From Bacteroidales bacterium 52_46 (GTDB lineage: Bacteria > Bacteroidota > Bacteroidia > Bacteroidales > Muribaculaceae), in the NCBI GenBank assembly GCA_001915385.1, contig MNQK01000034.1, positions 62,001-126,000 on the forward strand: a stretch of 64,000 nt of DNA. Direction: 5' to 3'. The translations under genes were made by a program, and so were the position numbers. Under the pieces are notes generated by a model that was given only the letters and a program-made list of their open reading frames with translations, was not told the origin of the DNA and did not search any database. Every line of letters starts with the position of its first letter. The stretch's first letter is position 1. Shown here piece after piece: positions 1 through 9,609 of this stretch.

Positions 1-1
1 C

Positions 2-97
2 CCCGGAGGCTCGATACGCGACAACGAATCAGTGGAATACTGCGACGCCCACGGCATGGCCATGGTGACAACCGGCATACGCCACTTCAAGCACTGA
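2..97 (+). CDS. purH: PurH C-terminus (partial)
   Basis: Only the last 31 codons are in the window. They end in GIRHFKH, the usual C-terminal tail of the bifunctional AICAR formyltransferase/IMP cyclohydrolase, preceded by GGSIRD, the conserved purine-binding region. The enzyme carries out the last two steps of IMP synthesis in the cytoplasm. The gene is followed by the mreB cluster on the same strand, a gene order common in Bacteroidales. The stop is TGA at 95-97. The start lies outside the window, so the rest of the protein cannot be judged. Confidence 0.88.
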   Translation, partial: PGGSIRDNESVEYCDAHGMAMVTTGIRHFKH

Positions 98-119
98 TCA
101 AAGCCTCACACTTGATTAT

Positions 120-222
120 AAGTAACTGTTCAGAATTATTTTGATATTATGACGGAAAAGACACCGGCAGAATATTAAAATAATGAGAATGGTTAGTATA
201 AAATAATTTTAAACAGTTACTT
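120..222. repeat. 23-bp inverted repeat pair, MITE-like
   Basis: Two 23-nt arms at 120-142 and 200-222 are inverted copies matching at 21 of 23 positions, with a 57-nt spacer. The arms begin AAGTAACTGTT and end AACAGTTACTT. They lie between purH and mreB with no ORF inside. A similar CAGTTACTT end appears alone near 6386. It may be a small non-autonomous mobile element or a large mRNA hairpin in the mreB leader; nothing shows which. Confidence 0.55.
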
Positions 223-256
223 AATAACCCCCAACATTGATTGATAAACAGACAAA

Positions 257-1276
257 ATGAGATTATTCAGCCTCACCAAAGAGATTGCGATTGACCTCGG
301 CACGGCCAATACAATCATCATACACAATGATAAAATCGTCATCGACGAGCCTTCAATTGTGGCACTCGACCGCCGCACCGACAAGCTGATAGCTGTCGGC
401 AAGGAGGCCCAGCTCATGGAGGGCAAGGAGCCTGACAACATACGCACAGTGCGCCCGCTGCGCAAAGGCGTGATTGCCGACTTCAACGCCGCCGAGCTTA
501 TGATACGCGGCCTTGTGAAGAAAGCAAGTTCAAAAAACAACTGGTTCTCCCCCTCGCTGCGTATGGTAGTGGGCATCCCCTCCGGCTCGACCGAAGTGGA
601 GATACGTGCGGTGCGTGACTCTTCTGAGCATGCCAACGGCCGCGATGTCTACATGATATACGAGCCTATGGCGGCGGCTCTCGGCATCGGCCTCGACGTA
701 GCGGCAGCCGAAGGCAACATGATAGTCGACATAGGCGGCGGTACTACCGAGATTGCTGTAATCTCTCTCGGAGGCATCGTTTCCAACAAGAGTATACAGA
801 TAGCCGGCGACGACCTGACCGACGACATCCAGGGACACATGCGTCGCGCCCATAATGTCAAGGTAGGAGTACGCACGGCCGAGCAAATCAAGATGCACGT
901 AGGTTCGGCTCTTACCGAACTCGAAAATCCGCCGGAGGACTACATCGTGCACGGTCCCAACCAGATGACCGCACTCCCGATGGAAATCCCCGTGTCGTAT
1001 CAGGAAATCTCGCACTGCATCGAGAAATCGATTTCAAAAATAGAGGCAGCCGTATTGAGCGCACTCGAGCAGACTCCGCCCGAACTTTACGCAGATATTG
1101 TTCACAACGGCATTTGGCTCGCAGGAGGCGGTGCACTGCTGCGTGGTCTCGACAAACGTCTGACCGACAAGATCGGCATACAGTTCCATGTTGCCGACGA
1201 ACCGTTGCTTGCAGTCGCCAAGGGTACGGGTGTGGCATTGAAAAACATCGACCACTTCTCGTTCCTCATACGGTAA
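257..1276 (+). CDS. mreB: Rod-shape actin homologue MreB
   Basis: This 339-aa protein is a bacterial actin of normal length. It starts with the phosphate-1 loop IDLGTANT at about residues 12-19, has a phosphate-2 motif VDIGGGTTE in mid-protein, and an adenosine motif LAGGGALLRG near the C-terminus. MreB forms ATP-dependent filaments under the inner membrane that organise lateral wall synthesis with MreC, MreD, RodA and PBP2, all encoded directly downstream. The short amphipathic start MRLFSLTKE fits membrane association. A palindromic repeat lies between it and mreC, which may affect expression of the downstream genes. Confidence 0.96.
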   Translation: MRLFSLTKEIAIDLGTANTIIIHNDKIVIDEPSIVALDRRTDKLIAVGKEAQLMEGKEPDNIRTVRPLRKGVIADFNAAELMIRGLVKKASSKNNWFSPSLRMVVGIPSGSTEVEIRAVRDSSEHANGRDVYMIYEPMAAALGIGLDVAAAEGNMIVDIGGGTTEIAVISLGGIVSNKSIQIAGDDLTDDIQGHMRRAHNVKVGVRTAEQIKMHVGSALTELENPPEDYIVHGPNQMTALPMEIPVSYQEISHCIEKSISKIEAAVLSALEQTPPELYADIVHNGIWLAGGGALLRGLDKRLTDKIGIQFHVADEPLLAVAKGTGVALKNIDHFSFLIR

Positions 1277-1353
1277 CAAACGGCATCCAGCCGGAGCAAA
1301 TATGCAACCCAAATCACTCTGATATGGTTGTGGCAAAATTCAATTTTTACAAA

Positions 1354-1430
1354 CCGCGGTTAAAAACCGCGGCTACTACCGGCCTGAGCACCAAATCGCT
1401 TGGTATAGTAGCCGCGGTTTTTAACCGCGG
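1354..1430. repeat. Dispersed palindromic repeat, copy 1
   Basis: Two perfect 25-nt inverted arms (1354-1378 and 1406-1430) flank a 27-nt unlike spacer. Each arm has an inner short palindrome CCGCGGTTAAAAACCGCGG followed by CTACTA. Near-identical elements are at 13380-13452 and 62700-62766, all in host intergenic DNA. Transcribed, it would form a long stable hairpin between mreB and mreC. This resembles REP/BIME-type elements or a MITE; no transposase is present in the window. Confidence 0.85.
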
Positions 1431-1518
1431 AATGAAGAATAATGCGATACCCACGTCATACGGTTACGGCATACTTGCATTTCAACTCAATAAATCACGT
1501 AGTTAATCACGCTGTCAG

Positions 1519-2382
1519 GTGCGCAATCTCATTGATTTTCTCATAAAGTACAGCACATGGTTTGTATTTGCATTCTATGTGATTGTGAGCTGTATATTCC
1601 TGTTTGATAAAAATCCCTACCAGCATCATGTGTACATGACATCGGCGGGAAGACTTACGGCAGGGATATATGACTTGTCGCATAATATCACCTCATACTT
1701 CAACCTGCGGGAAACCAACGAGGAGCTACAGCTGCAGAACGCACGCCTTGAAGAGGAACTTCTCGGCATGAAAGCGACCCTGCAAATGTATCAGGAGAAA
1801 TATTATGCCGACACGATGGTCGCGCCGGAGCCGTTGCGCCCATACCGGTTCATAATCGCATCGGTAATCAACAACAGCATCCACCGCCCGTACAACTACA
1901 TCACAATCAACAAAGGCGCCAAAGACGGCATCAAGCCTGAGATGGGCGTGGTTGACCAAAACGGCATTGTAGGCGTTGTGAATATTGTAGGCGACAGCTA
2001 TTCGCGCCTGATTTCGCTGCTCAATCCCAATTTCAGGCTGTCGTGCAAAGTCAAGGGAAACGAAGCGTTCGGCTCGCTCGTGTGGGACGGAAAGGACCCG
2101 CAGATAGCGTTGCTTGAGGAGCTTCCGCGCCATACAATCTACACCACCGGCGATACAGTGGTCACCAGCGGATATTCAGCGATGTTTCCCGAAGGGATAC
2201 CGGTAGGTATAGTGACTGGCAGCGAGAAAACGATTGACGACAATTTCTATACACTACGCGTAAAACTGCTGACCGACTTCTCGCGTCTGTCGACAGTACG
2301 AGTGATTTCAAGCGATATTTCCGACTCAATCAAGCAGGTGGAAATTGATGAGAATGAAGGAAAACCCACCACCAAACAATAA
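1519..2382 (+). CDS. mreC: Rod-shape protein MreC
   Basis: The 287-aa product has one N-terminal membrane segment (about residues 12-30), a coiled coil around residues 68-95 (ETNEELQLQNARLEEELL) and the periplasmic beta domain with the GVVNIVGDSYSRLISLLNP signature. MreC links the MreB filament to the RodA-PBP2 synthase. The start chosen is GTG at 1519, which gives the usual short cytoplasmic tail before the membrane helix; no ATG lies nearby. It is 6 nt from mreD, so the two are likely co-translated. Confidence 0.93.
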   Translation: MRNLIDFLIKYSTWFVFAFYVIVSCIFLFDKNPYQHHVYMTSAGRLTAGIYDLSHNITSYFNLRETNEELQLQNARLEEELLGMKATLQMYQEKYYADTMVAPEPLRPYRFIIASVINNSIHRPYNYITINKGAKDGIKPEMGVVDQNGIVGVVNIVGDSYSRLISLLNPNFRLSCKVKGNEAFGSLVWDGKDPQIALLEELPRHTIYTTGDTVVTSGYSAMFPEGIPVGIVTGSEKTIDDNFYTLRVKLLTDFSRLSTVRVISSDISDSIKQVEIDENEGKPTTKQ

Positions 2383-2387
2383 ACCCG

Positions 2388-2909
2388 ATGGTCAAGACAG
2401 CCCTGCAATTTGTAATATTATACGTATTGATGGTGTTGACACAGGTAATAGTGTTCAACCACATCTGCCTGTTCGGCTACGCCGTGCCTCTGGTGTTTAT
2501 CTATGTCATAATCAAGCTGCCGGTGACGCTTAATGTCAACTGGGTGCTTACAATATCGTTCCTTCTTGGGCTGACGATTGACATATTCTCCGATACACAG
2601 GGAATGAACTCGTTGGCATGCACCATACTCGGCATTCTGCGCAAGCCCGTGCTTCATCTCTATTTCCCGAGAGAGGACGAGATGTCGACACCGCAGCCGT
2701 CGTTCCGCTCGCTTGGCGTGGCGGTATATCTAAAATATATATTTTCCATTTCGCTCATATACTGCACGCTGTTTTTCCTCATTGAGACTTTTTCATTTTT
2801 CAATCCCTTGCGGTTATTCATAAAGATAGCCTCGAGCACGCTTTTGACTTTTATCATAATAATCGCTATTGACTCTTTAACATCCCGCCGACGTGAGAAA
2901 AGACTATAA
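2388..2909 (+). CDS. mreD: Rod-shape protein MreD
   Basis: A 173-aa, very hydrophobic protein with about five membrane spans and no soluble domain, in the position always held by mreD between mreC and the PBP2 gene. MreD works with MreC in the elongasome. Its 3' end overlaps the start of the PBP2 gene by 17 nt, which suggests translational coupling. Sequence conservation in this family is low, so the call rests on hydrophobic pattern, length and position. Confidence 0.88.
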   Translation: MVKTALQFVILYVLMVLTQVIVFNHICLFGYAVPLVFIYVIIKLPVTLNVNWVLTISFLLGLTIDIFSDTQGMNSLACTILGILRKPVLHLYFPREDEMSTPQPSFRSLGVAVYLKYIFSISLIYCTLFFLIETFSFFNPLRLFIKIASSTLLTFIIIIAIDSLTSRRREKRL

Positions 2910-4749
2910 GCTTGAAAAACGCAAATATGTTGTCGCGTCATTCATAATACTAATAGCAATAATCTATATTGCCCGGCTGTACAGCATCCAGCTCGACGAT
3001 GACAAATACAAGGATTCGGCCGACAACAATGCCTTCCTGAAGAAGACAGTATACCCTTCGCGCGGCCTTATCTACGACCGCAACGGCGAACTGGTGGTCT
3101 ACAACCAGCCGGCCTACGATGTGATGATGATACCGCGCGACGTGCAGCCGTTCGATACCACCGACTTCTGCAACACGCTCAACATTACACGCGAACAATT
3201 TGACAAGCGTCTGGCCGACATGCGTAAATCAGTAGGCTACTCCACCTACACTCCACAGACACTCATCACCCAGCTGTCGGCACAGGACTACGGCCGCCTC
3301 CAGGAAAAACTATACCGCTTTCCCGGCTTCTTCATACAGAAACGCATACTCCGCCAGTACAACCACCGCTCGGCGGCCAACGTGCTCGGCAACATACGTG
3401 AGGTAAACCCCGCCGACATAAAACGCGACCCATACTATGAGCGTGGCGACTATTGCGGCGACCTCGGCGTGGAAAAGAGTTATGACCATCATCTGCGCGG
3501 ATTCAAGGGAAAAGAGATACTCATACGCGACGCACACGGCCGCATACAGGGACGTTACCGCGACGGCGCGGAGGATATTCCGGGCATAGCCGGCCGCAAT
3601 CTCAAGCTGAGCCTTGACATTAAACTCCAGGAATATGCCGAGAGCCTCATGGTCAATAAAATCGGAGCCGTAGTGGCAATAGAACCGTCGACCGGCGAGA
3701 TACTGTGCATGGTATCAAGCCCGACATACGATCCGACCGAACTGATCGGACGCCAGCGCGGCGAGAATTACAAGAAACTCACGGAGGATTTCTACAAGCC
3801 GCTGTTTGACCGCGCGCTTATGGCCGCCTACCCCCCCGGCTCCACATTCAAACCGACTCAGGGCCTGATATTGCTCCAGGAAGGGATAATCACGTTACAG
3901 ACCACATATCCATGTTACCACGGATATATAAACGGCGGTCTGCGCGTAGGATGCCACGGCCACGGTTCGCCGCTTCCGCTCAAGCCCGCATTGCAGACAT
4001 CGTGCAACGGATATTTCTGCTGGGGACTGAAGAATATGCTCGACAACCGCCGCTCCAAATACGGCTCGGTAGCCAACGCGTTCGAGACATGGAAAAAGCA
4101 TCTCGTCAGCATGGGCTACGGCTATAAACTCGGAGTCGACCTGCCAAGTGAAAGCCGCGGATTCATACCTAACGCACAGTACTACGACAAGATTTACGGA
4201 GCCAATCGCTGGAGCGCCAACACCATAATTTCGATTGCAATCGGCCAGGGCGAGATACTTGCCACGCCGCTGCAGATAGCCAACCTGTGTGCCACGGTAG
4301 CCAACCGCGGATGGTTCATAACCCCACACGTGGTCAAAGAGGTGCAGGATACCGTGCTTGAGAGCCAGTATCTTGAAAAACGCTATCCGACCATTGACCA
4401 CGAGCATTATGACGCTGTCGCCGAAGGTATGCGCATGGCAGTGACCGGCGGAACCTGCCGCCTGGCCGCATTGCCCGACATCGAGGTATGCGGCAAGACG
4501 GGAACGGCACAGAATCCCCACGGCAAGGACCACTCGGCTTTCATAGGATTCGCGCCATACAATGACCCGAAGATAGCGATATGCGTCTATGTGCAGAACG
4601 CCGGTTTCGGCGCAACCTACGGAGTGCCAATCGGCTCGCTCGTGATGGAGAAATACCTCAAAGGGGAGATTTCGCCTCAGCGCAAATATCTCGAAGAAAG
4701 AATGTTAACATCAAATACAATTATCAATAGTGGAGTCAAGAAGCACTGA
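2893..4749 (+). CDS. mrdA: Penicillin-binding protein 2 (elongation transpeptidase)
   Basis: The 618-aa protein has an N-terminal signal anchor (about residues 12-30), a pedestal domain, and a class B transpeptidase domain. Its three catalytic motifs are visible: S317-T-F-K (in PPGSTFK), S370-C-N, and K535-T-G. It cross-links new peptidoglycan in the periplasm with the polymerase RodA. The start is GTG at 2893, inside the end of mreD, and the 3' end overlaps rodA by 20 nt, so mreD-mrdA-rodA form a coupled unit. The length is normal for Bacteroidetes PBP2. Confidence 0.95.
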   Translation: MRKDYKLEKRKYVVASFIILIAIIYIARLYSIQLDDDKYKDSADNNAFLKKTVYPSRGLIYDRNGELVVYNQPAYDVMMIPRDVQPFDTTDFCNTLNITREQFDKRLADMRKSVGYSTYTPQTLITQLSAQDYGRLQEKLYRFPGFFIQKRILRQYNHRSAANVLGNIREVNPADIKRDPYYERGDYCGDLGVEKSYDHHLRGFKGKEILIRDAHGRIQGRYRDGAEDIPGIAGRNLKLSLDIKLQEYAESLMVNKIGAVVAIEPSTGEILCMVSSPTYDPTELIGRQRGENYKKLTEDFYKPLFDRALMAAYPPGSTFKPTQGLILLQEGIITLQTTYPCYHGYINGGLRVGCHGHGSPLPLKPALQTSCNGYFCWGLKNMLDNRRSKYGSVANAFETWKKHLVSMGYGYKLGVDLPSESRGFIPNAQYYDKIYGANRWSANTIISIAIGQGEILATPLQIANLCATVANRGWFITPHVVKEVQDTVLESQYLEKRYPTIDHEHYDAVAEGMRMAVTGGTCRLAALPDIEVCGKTGTAQNPHGKDHSAFIGFAPYNDPKIAICVYVQNAGFGATYGVPIGSLVMEKYLKGEISPQRKYLEERMLTSNTIINSGVKKH

Positions 4750-6202
4750 TAGGGCATCGATATTTCGTTCGGTAGACTGGGTGGTGATACTGCTGTATCT
4801 GCTGCTCGTGATTGGTGGCGCCATAAGTATCTACGCCGCAAGCTACGACTTTGACAATGCCAGCATATTCTCGTTTGATGAATTTTCCGGGAAACAGATC
4901 AGATGGATTGGATTCTCATTCGTGCTCGGATTCATATTGCTGCTTATCGACAAACGTATGTATGAAACATACGCCTACCCCATATATTTCGCAATAGTGG
5001 TGCTGCTGATGGTCACTATCGTCATAGCGCCGAACATCAAGGGTTCGCATTCGTGGCTTGTGCTCGGGCCGATGAGCCTGCAGCCAGCCGAATTCGGTAA
5101 ATTTGCCACGGCTCTGGCACTTGCGAAACTGTTCAGCGGCTACAATTTCAGCCTCAATGCCAAAAAGACGAATTACATAAAGGCTCTCGCAATCATAGGA
5201 TTACCAATCGTGCTTATCCTTGCCCAGAATGAAACGGGCTCGGCACTGGTTTACCTTTCGCTTATGTTTGTTCTCTATCGCGAGGGCATGAGCGGACTTG
5301 TGCTCTTTGCTTTCGTATTTGCCATTGTGATATTCGTCGTTACCGTAAAATATACCACCTCGGCCGTGCTCGGAATGCCGACGGGCGAATTTGTAGTGTT
5401 CGTGCTGATTGACCTCGTCATGGTGGCAATATCGGCATTTTTCAGCAAAAGCGCACTTGCCTCGCGCAATCTCGCCTTGTGGTTCATATTTGCCGGAATA
5501 GTGATAACCGGCATCGCCGTGATAGCCGGTATCGAACTGCCCGGGTTCGCCACAATGCTTGGGGTGACGGCAACAGGCATGGTATACTGCGTGTATGAGA
5601 TGATAAAAAGCCATTGTCCCAGGTTGATAATGCCTGTAATCGTGGCCGGTTCGGCACTGGCGTTCATGCTGTCGGTCAACTATGTGTTCAACAAAGCCCT
5701 GCAACCGCACCAGCAGACACGTATCAAAGTGTCGCTCGGCATCGAGGACGACCCCCTGAAAGCCGGGTATAACGTCAATCAGGCAAAGATAGCAATCGGC
5801 TCGGGAGGCCTCGCAGGCAAAGGATTTCTCAACGGCACACAGACCAAACTGAAATATGTGCCCGAGCAGCATACCGACTTTATATTCTGCACAATCGGCG
5901 AGGAAGAAGGCTTCATCGGTTCGTCAATCACAATAATACTCTTCCTGGCGCTGATACTGCGCGTGATAGCGATAGCCGAGCGGCAGCCTACCCCCTTCGG
6001 AAGGGTATATTCCTACTGCGTGGCAAGTTATCTGATATTCCACCTGTGCATCAATATCGGCATGGTCATCGGCTTGTGCCCCGTAATCGGCATACCGCTC
6101 CCCTTCTTCAGCTACGGAGGGTCGTCGCTGTGGGGATTTACCGTACTGCTGTTCATAATGCTGCGCATCGACGCATCGCGCAAGGAATTCCGCAATTATT
6201 GA
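4730..6202 (+). CDS. rodA: RodA peptidoglycan glycosyltransferase
   Basis: A 490-aa multi-span SEDS-family membrane protein. Seen motifs are the SHSWLVLGPMSLQPAEFGK region, the polymerase loop EQHTDFIFCTIGEEEGF, and a final PFFSYGGSS box. RodA polymerises glycan strands from lipid II with PBP2. It starts with GTG at 4730 within the mrdA 3' end. It is about 100 residues longer than E. coli RodA because of an extra hydrophobic stretch in the middle (about residues 190-270), a common Bacteroidetes trait. Confidence 0.95.
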   Translation: MESRSTDRASIFRSVDWVVILLYLLLVIGGAISIYAASYDFDNASIFSFDEFSGKQIRWIGFSFVLGFILLLIDKRMYETYAYPIYFAIVVLLMVTIVIAPNIKGSHSWLVLGPMSLQPAEFGKFATALALAKLFSGYNFSLNAKKTNYIKALAIIGLPIVLILAQNETGSALVYLSLMFVLYREGMSGLVLFAFVFAIVIFVVTVKYTTSAVLGMPTGEFVVFVLIDLVMVAISAFFSKSALASRNLALWFIFAGIVITGIAVIAGIELPGFATMLGVTATGMVYCVYEMIKSHCPRLIMPVIVAGSALAFMLSVNYVFNKALQPHQQTRIKVSLGIEDDPLKAGYNVNQAKIAIGSGGLAGKGFLNGTQTKLKYVPEQHTDFIFCTIGEEEGFIGSSITIILFLALILRVIAIAERQPTPFGRVYSYCVASYLIFHLCINIGMVIGLCPVIGIPLPFFSYGGSSLWGFTVLLFIMLRIDASRKEFRNY

Positions 6203-6426
6203 ATATAGCTGCATAAGGACAGCTTCTCTTCTGTATGATTGTATTATAAATACGGTCTGTGCGTTCCTACTGTTGGAAATTTTGCAACACCTTCACCAAA
6301 CAGCTGATAATCAGATTTCACTATCGGCTGCTTCAGGAAGCAGCCCGACAATCCGCTTGTAAACAATAAGTTTGCTCGCCGGACAGTTACTTATGCGTGC
6401 TTAATTGATAAAAAACGCAAAAAGAG

Positions 6427-6457
6427 TTGCATTCGGGATAATTATTTTGTATCTTTG
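6427..6457 (+). promoter_or_regulatory. Bacteroidetes-type promoter in the rodA-amylase gap
   Basis: TATCTTTG at 6450-6457 matches the -7 box TAnnTTTG, and a TTG at 6427-6429 sits where the -33 box is expected. The coding start is 190 nt downstream, leaving a long 5' leader. The rest of 6203-6648 holds no gene; it contains a GGCTGCTT/AAGCAGCC hairpin near 6326-6344 without a clear T-run. Confidence 0.6.
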
Positions 6458-6648
6458 TAATTATTATATAAATTGGGGATTTGTGGGGCTTGGCTTACTT
6501 TAACCTGACATCTCTGCCTGCAGTCACTTACATTTTTTTTGCAATAGCCTTATTCAGTTTCTGATTTATAACGGATTGAACATTACCGCTACTATAATCG
6601 GAATTTATACTAATAATTTTAACCATAAAAATCACAACAACTTTAATC

Positions 6649-9360
6649 ATGAAGAGAATCTTAACCGCGTTCACGGCATTGATAATGCTGTCGGCCCTGA
6701 GTGTTAAGGCAGCCATGTTCACGCCCTCGCCTGCCCCGTTGCAGGAATCGAGCAAAAATGTGGTGATAACATTCAATGCCGCGGAGTCGGGTGTGGCAGG
6801 ACTGCAGAATCTGTCGACCGACCTCTACGCCCATATAGGCGTTTACACCAATCTGTCGCCCAACAGCTGGGCGCATACCTCCGACTGGGGAGACAACGCA
6901 GATAAATACAAATTGAAACGTGTCGGAGCCAACCAGTTCCAGATTACAATTGGCGACATCCGCTCATATTTCGGCATTACCAAAGCTGATGAGCATGTGA
7001 CCAAAATCTGTATCATCGCCCGTAACAGTGCCTCCAACGTACAGACATCCGACCAGTTTATCGACGTATATCCCGAAGGATTGTATCTCTCGTTGACGAG
7101 CAGCCCCGCAAACACCACTATCACCAAAGCCACCGATATAACATTTACGGCATCGTCGACCCAGTCAGCCACGCTCAAACTGTATGTGGACAATAAGGAA
7201 GTGAAATCTGCCACAAATGCCACTTCACTCACTTATACCCAGTCGTTCTCCACTCCCGGCGCGCAAAATGATGTAAAGGCTGTAGCGACCAACAGCAACG
7301 GCACCAAGGAGGTAACGATACCCGTGGTATATGTCAAACCGTCGGACCAGCAGAACTATCCCGGCGGTATGCCCAAGCAGGGCGCAGTGAAGAACACCGA
7401 CGGCAGCGTGACATTCTGTCTCGCCGCTCCCGGCAAATCGTCGGTGATATTAGTCGGTTCGTGGGACGACTACAAGGTGCTCAGCTCCAATACAATGAAA
7501 TATCAGGACTACAACGGTTACCGCTATTTCTGGCACACGGTCAAAGGCCTTGACAATTCGACATACTACCCTTACTACTATCTTGTAGACGGCAAATACA
7601 AAGTGGGCGACCCGTACGCCAGCCTCATACTCGACCCGCACAGCGACAAATGGCTCGACCAGGATGTCGGCGCCGATGTATTCCCCGATTGTCCCGAATA
7701 CCCCTACAGCCGTTTCGACGACACGATACTCGCCGTATACAAAGGCGACATGCACGATACTTACAGATGGCAGGTGAATGATTTCAAGGTCACCAATCCG
7801 AATTCACTCGTCATCTATGAACTTCTTGTACGCGACTTTACAGGCACATCAAAGAAAGCCGACGGTACTCTCCGCAAGGCCATTGAAAAAATACCCGAAC
7901 TCAACGAACTCGGCGTATCGGCCATAGAGCTTCTGCCGGTGATGGAATTTGACGGCAACAACTCATGGGGCTACAGCACCAACGCCTACATGGCCCTCGA
8001 CAAGGCCTACGGTTCGCCCGACGACCTTAAGGAATTTATCGACACTTGCCACAAATGCGGTATCGCTGTCATTCTTGACATAGTGTTCAACCACACTCCC
8101 GGTCTTCACCCCTGGTATGCCATGTACGACGCCGGCACAAGCCCGTTCTACAACAAGACAGCTCCCCACGACTACGGTGTATATGAGGATATCAAGCAGG
8201 AATACCCGCTCGTTGAACAGCACTGGGTCGATGTACTTACGTTCTGGCTCACTAAATACAAGGTCGACGGATTCCGTTTTGACCTCGTGAAAGGCCTCGG
8301 CGACAGCAACAGCTACGGCAGCGGCACCGAAGCCTACAACCAAAGCCGCATAGACCGTATGATACGCCTCCACGCCGCCATGAAGAAGGTCAAGCCCAAT
8401 GTGATACACATAAACGAAAACCTCGCCGGCGTACAGGAAGAGACCCAGCTCGGCAACGACGGCCAGTACCAGTGGAACAACCAGAACGGCAATGCCATTA
8501 ACTTCATAAAGAGCAGTTCAAGCGCCAATCTCCGCTACTTCAACGCCAAGGAATGCAGCCGCCCCGTATGCTCTACAGTTGACTACGCACAGAGCCACGA
8601 CGAGCAGTGGGTAGGCTATGAGGCGAAAAACGCCATAAAATCGAGCGGCGACAGGTTCAAACGCCTCGGCACCATGGTGGCACAGCTCATGATGTCGCCC
8701 GGGCCGAAGATGATGCTTCAGTTTGACGAAATCGGCTATGACTACCAGCTCACAAGCTCCAACCGCACAGATCCCAAGGATATGCCGCCGGCCAGCTACT
8801 ACAACAGCAACGACCGCAAGGGCCTCAGACAGAACTATATTGACCTGAACTGGATGCGTCGCAGCAATCCCGACATGTTTGACAAGGACGTCACTCCGGT
8901 ATATACCGGTTTCAACAACGGCAACGGTGTGCGCAGCATACGTCTGACCAAGGGCAACAAGGAAATAATTGCCTTCATCAATCCGGGTACGTCGGCAAGC
9001 ACCGTGACAGTATCAGCAACCAAACTGACAGCCACCAACTCCAACCTGCTGAGCGCCTCGCGCAATTTCAGCGGCACGCTCAACGGCACAGGCACCTCGG
9101 TATCCGTATCCGTACCGGCCCACAGCTACTGCGTATACGCCACCAAGGATGTAGCCGGCGTCGACGACATAGTGACTGACGAAATCGGCCAGAACAAATG
9201 CAAGGTCACCGGCGGACAAGGCGAGATAATCATTGACGGCGAGTATGACAACGTAGCGATATACAACCTCTCCGGCATCATGATGCCTACCCTCAGGGTG
9301 GCAGCCGGAATGTATATCGTCAATGTCGACGGCCAGGTGACAAAAGTCCTTGTGAGATAA
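6649..9360 (+). CDS. Secreted alpha-amylase family glycoside hydrolase (GH13)
   Basis: The 903-aa protein begins with a signal peptide (about residues 1-21). Next come an N-terminal beta domain resembling DUF4961 (about 22-150), an Ig-like/E-set linker, a CBM48-like domain (about 240-330) and the GH13 barrel. Catalytic candidates are D545 in DGFRFD (nucleophile), E590 in HINEN (acid/base) and D651 in QSHDE. A C-terminal all-beta domain is followed by a sorting-type tail (last 70 residues, ending TKVLVR). It should cut alpha-1,4 glucans such as starch or glycogen outside the cytoplasm. Substrate preference cannot be read; pullulanase-like activity is possible. It stands alone with its own promoter and terminator, not in a susCD locus. 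Confidence 0.88.
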   Translation: MKRILTAFTALIMLSALSVKAAMFTPSPAPLQESSKNVVITFNAAESGVAGLQNLSTDLYAHIGVYTNLSPNSWAHTSDWGDNADKYKLKRVGANQFQITIGDIRSYFGITKADEHVTKICIIARNSASNVQTSDQFIDVYPEGLYLSLTSSPANTTITKATDITFTASSTQSATLKLYVDNKEVKSATNATSLTYTQSFSTPGAQNDVKAVATNSNGTKEVTIPVVYVKPSDQQNYPGGMPKQGAVKNTDGSVTFCLAAPGKSSVILVGSWDDYKVLSSNTMKYQDYNGYRYFWHTVKGLDNSTYYPYYYLVDGKYKVGDPYASLILDPHSDKWLDQDVGADVFPDCPEYPYSRFDDTILAVYKGDMHDTYRWQVNDFKVTNPNSLVIYELLVRDFTGTSKKADGTLRKAIEKIPELNELGVSAIELLPVMEFDGNNSWGYSTNAYMALDKAYGSPDDLKEFIDTCHKCGIAVILDIVFNHTPGLHPWYAMYDAGTSPFYNKTAPHDYGVYEDIKQEYPLVEQHWVDVLTFWLTKYKVDGFRFDLVKGLGDSNSYGSGTEAYNQSRIDRMIRLHAAMKKVKPNVIHINENLAGVQEETQLGNDGQYQWNNQNGNAINFIKSSSSANLRYFNAKECSRPVCSTVDYAQSHDEQWVGYEAKNAIKSSGDRFKRLGTMVAQLMMSPGPKMMLQFDEIGYDYQLTSSNRTDPKDMPPASYYNSNDRKGLRQNYIDLNWMRRSNPDMFDKDVTPVYTGFNNGNGVRSIRLTKGNKEIIAFINPGTSASTVTVSATKLTATNSNLLSASRNFSGTLNGTGTSVSVSVPAHSYCVYATKDVAGVDDIVTDEIGQNKCKVTGGQGEIIIDGEYDNVAIYNLSGIMMPTLRVAAGMYIVNVDGQVTKVLVR

Positions 9361-9404
9361 TCTGAATTGCAGTACATATCAGCGGGAGCATTCCCGTCAC
9401 ATCA

Positions 9405-9438
9405 AAAGCCCGGAAGCAACTCGATGCTTCCGGGCTTT
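9405..9438 (+). terminator. Intrinsic terminator after GH13 gene
   Basis: A perfect 13-bp stem, AAAGCCCGGAAGC (9405-9417) with GCTTCCGGGCTTT (9426-9438), and an 8-nt loop. It ends in Ts and separates the amylase gene from the next promoter. Confidence 0.85.
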
Positions 9439-9550
9439 ATACGTTAGGAAATTTGCATATTATGCGTCCGGACGCACGATTCACGGCGAACCAATGCAAA
9501 TTATATCAAAAAAAATAGAATAATCGGTACATTCTATCAACATGATTTGC

Positions 9551-9558
9551 TATCTTTG
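9551..9558 (+). promoter_or_regulatory. -7 box upstream of lysE-like gene
   Basis: TATCTTTG, 51 nt before the ATG at 9610, matches the Bacteroidetes TAnnTTTG box. The -33 box is not clear. It follows a terminator, so a promoter is expected here. Confidence 0.55.
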
Positions 9559-9609
9559 TAAAAACAACCTGCAGCACGCTGCACCATTGTCAAAGAGTGA
9601 AAACAAGAT

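Noticed and set aside
1114..1506. 130-aa ORF spanning the mreB end and the palindromic repeat
   Set aside because: Out of frame with mreB, Arg/Thr-rich artefact sequence, and runs through a repeat; not a gene.
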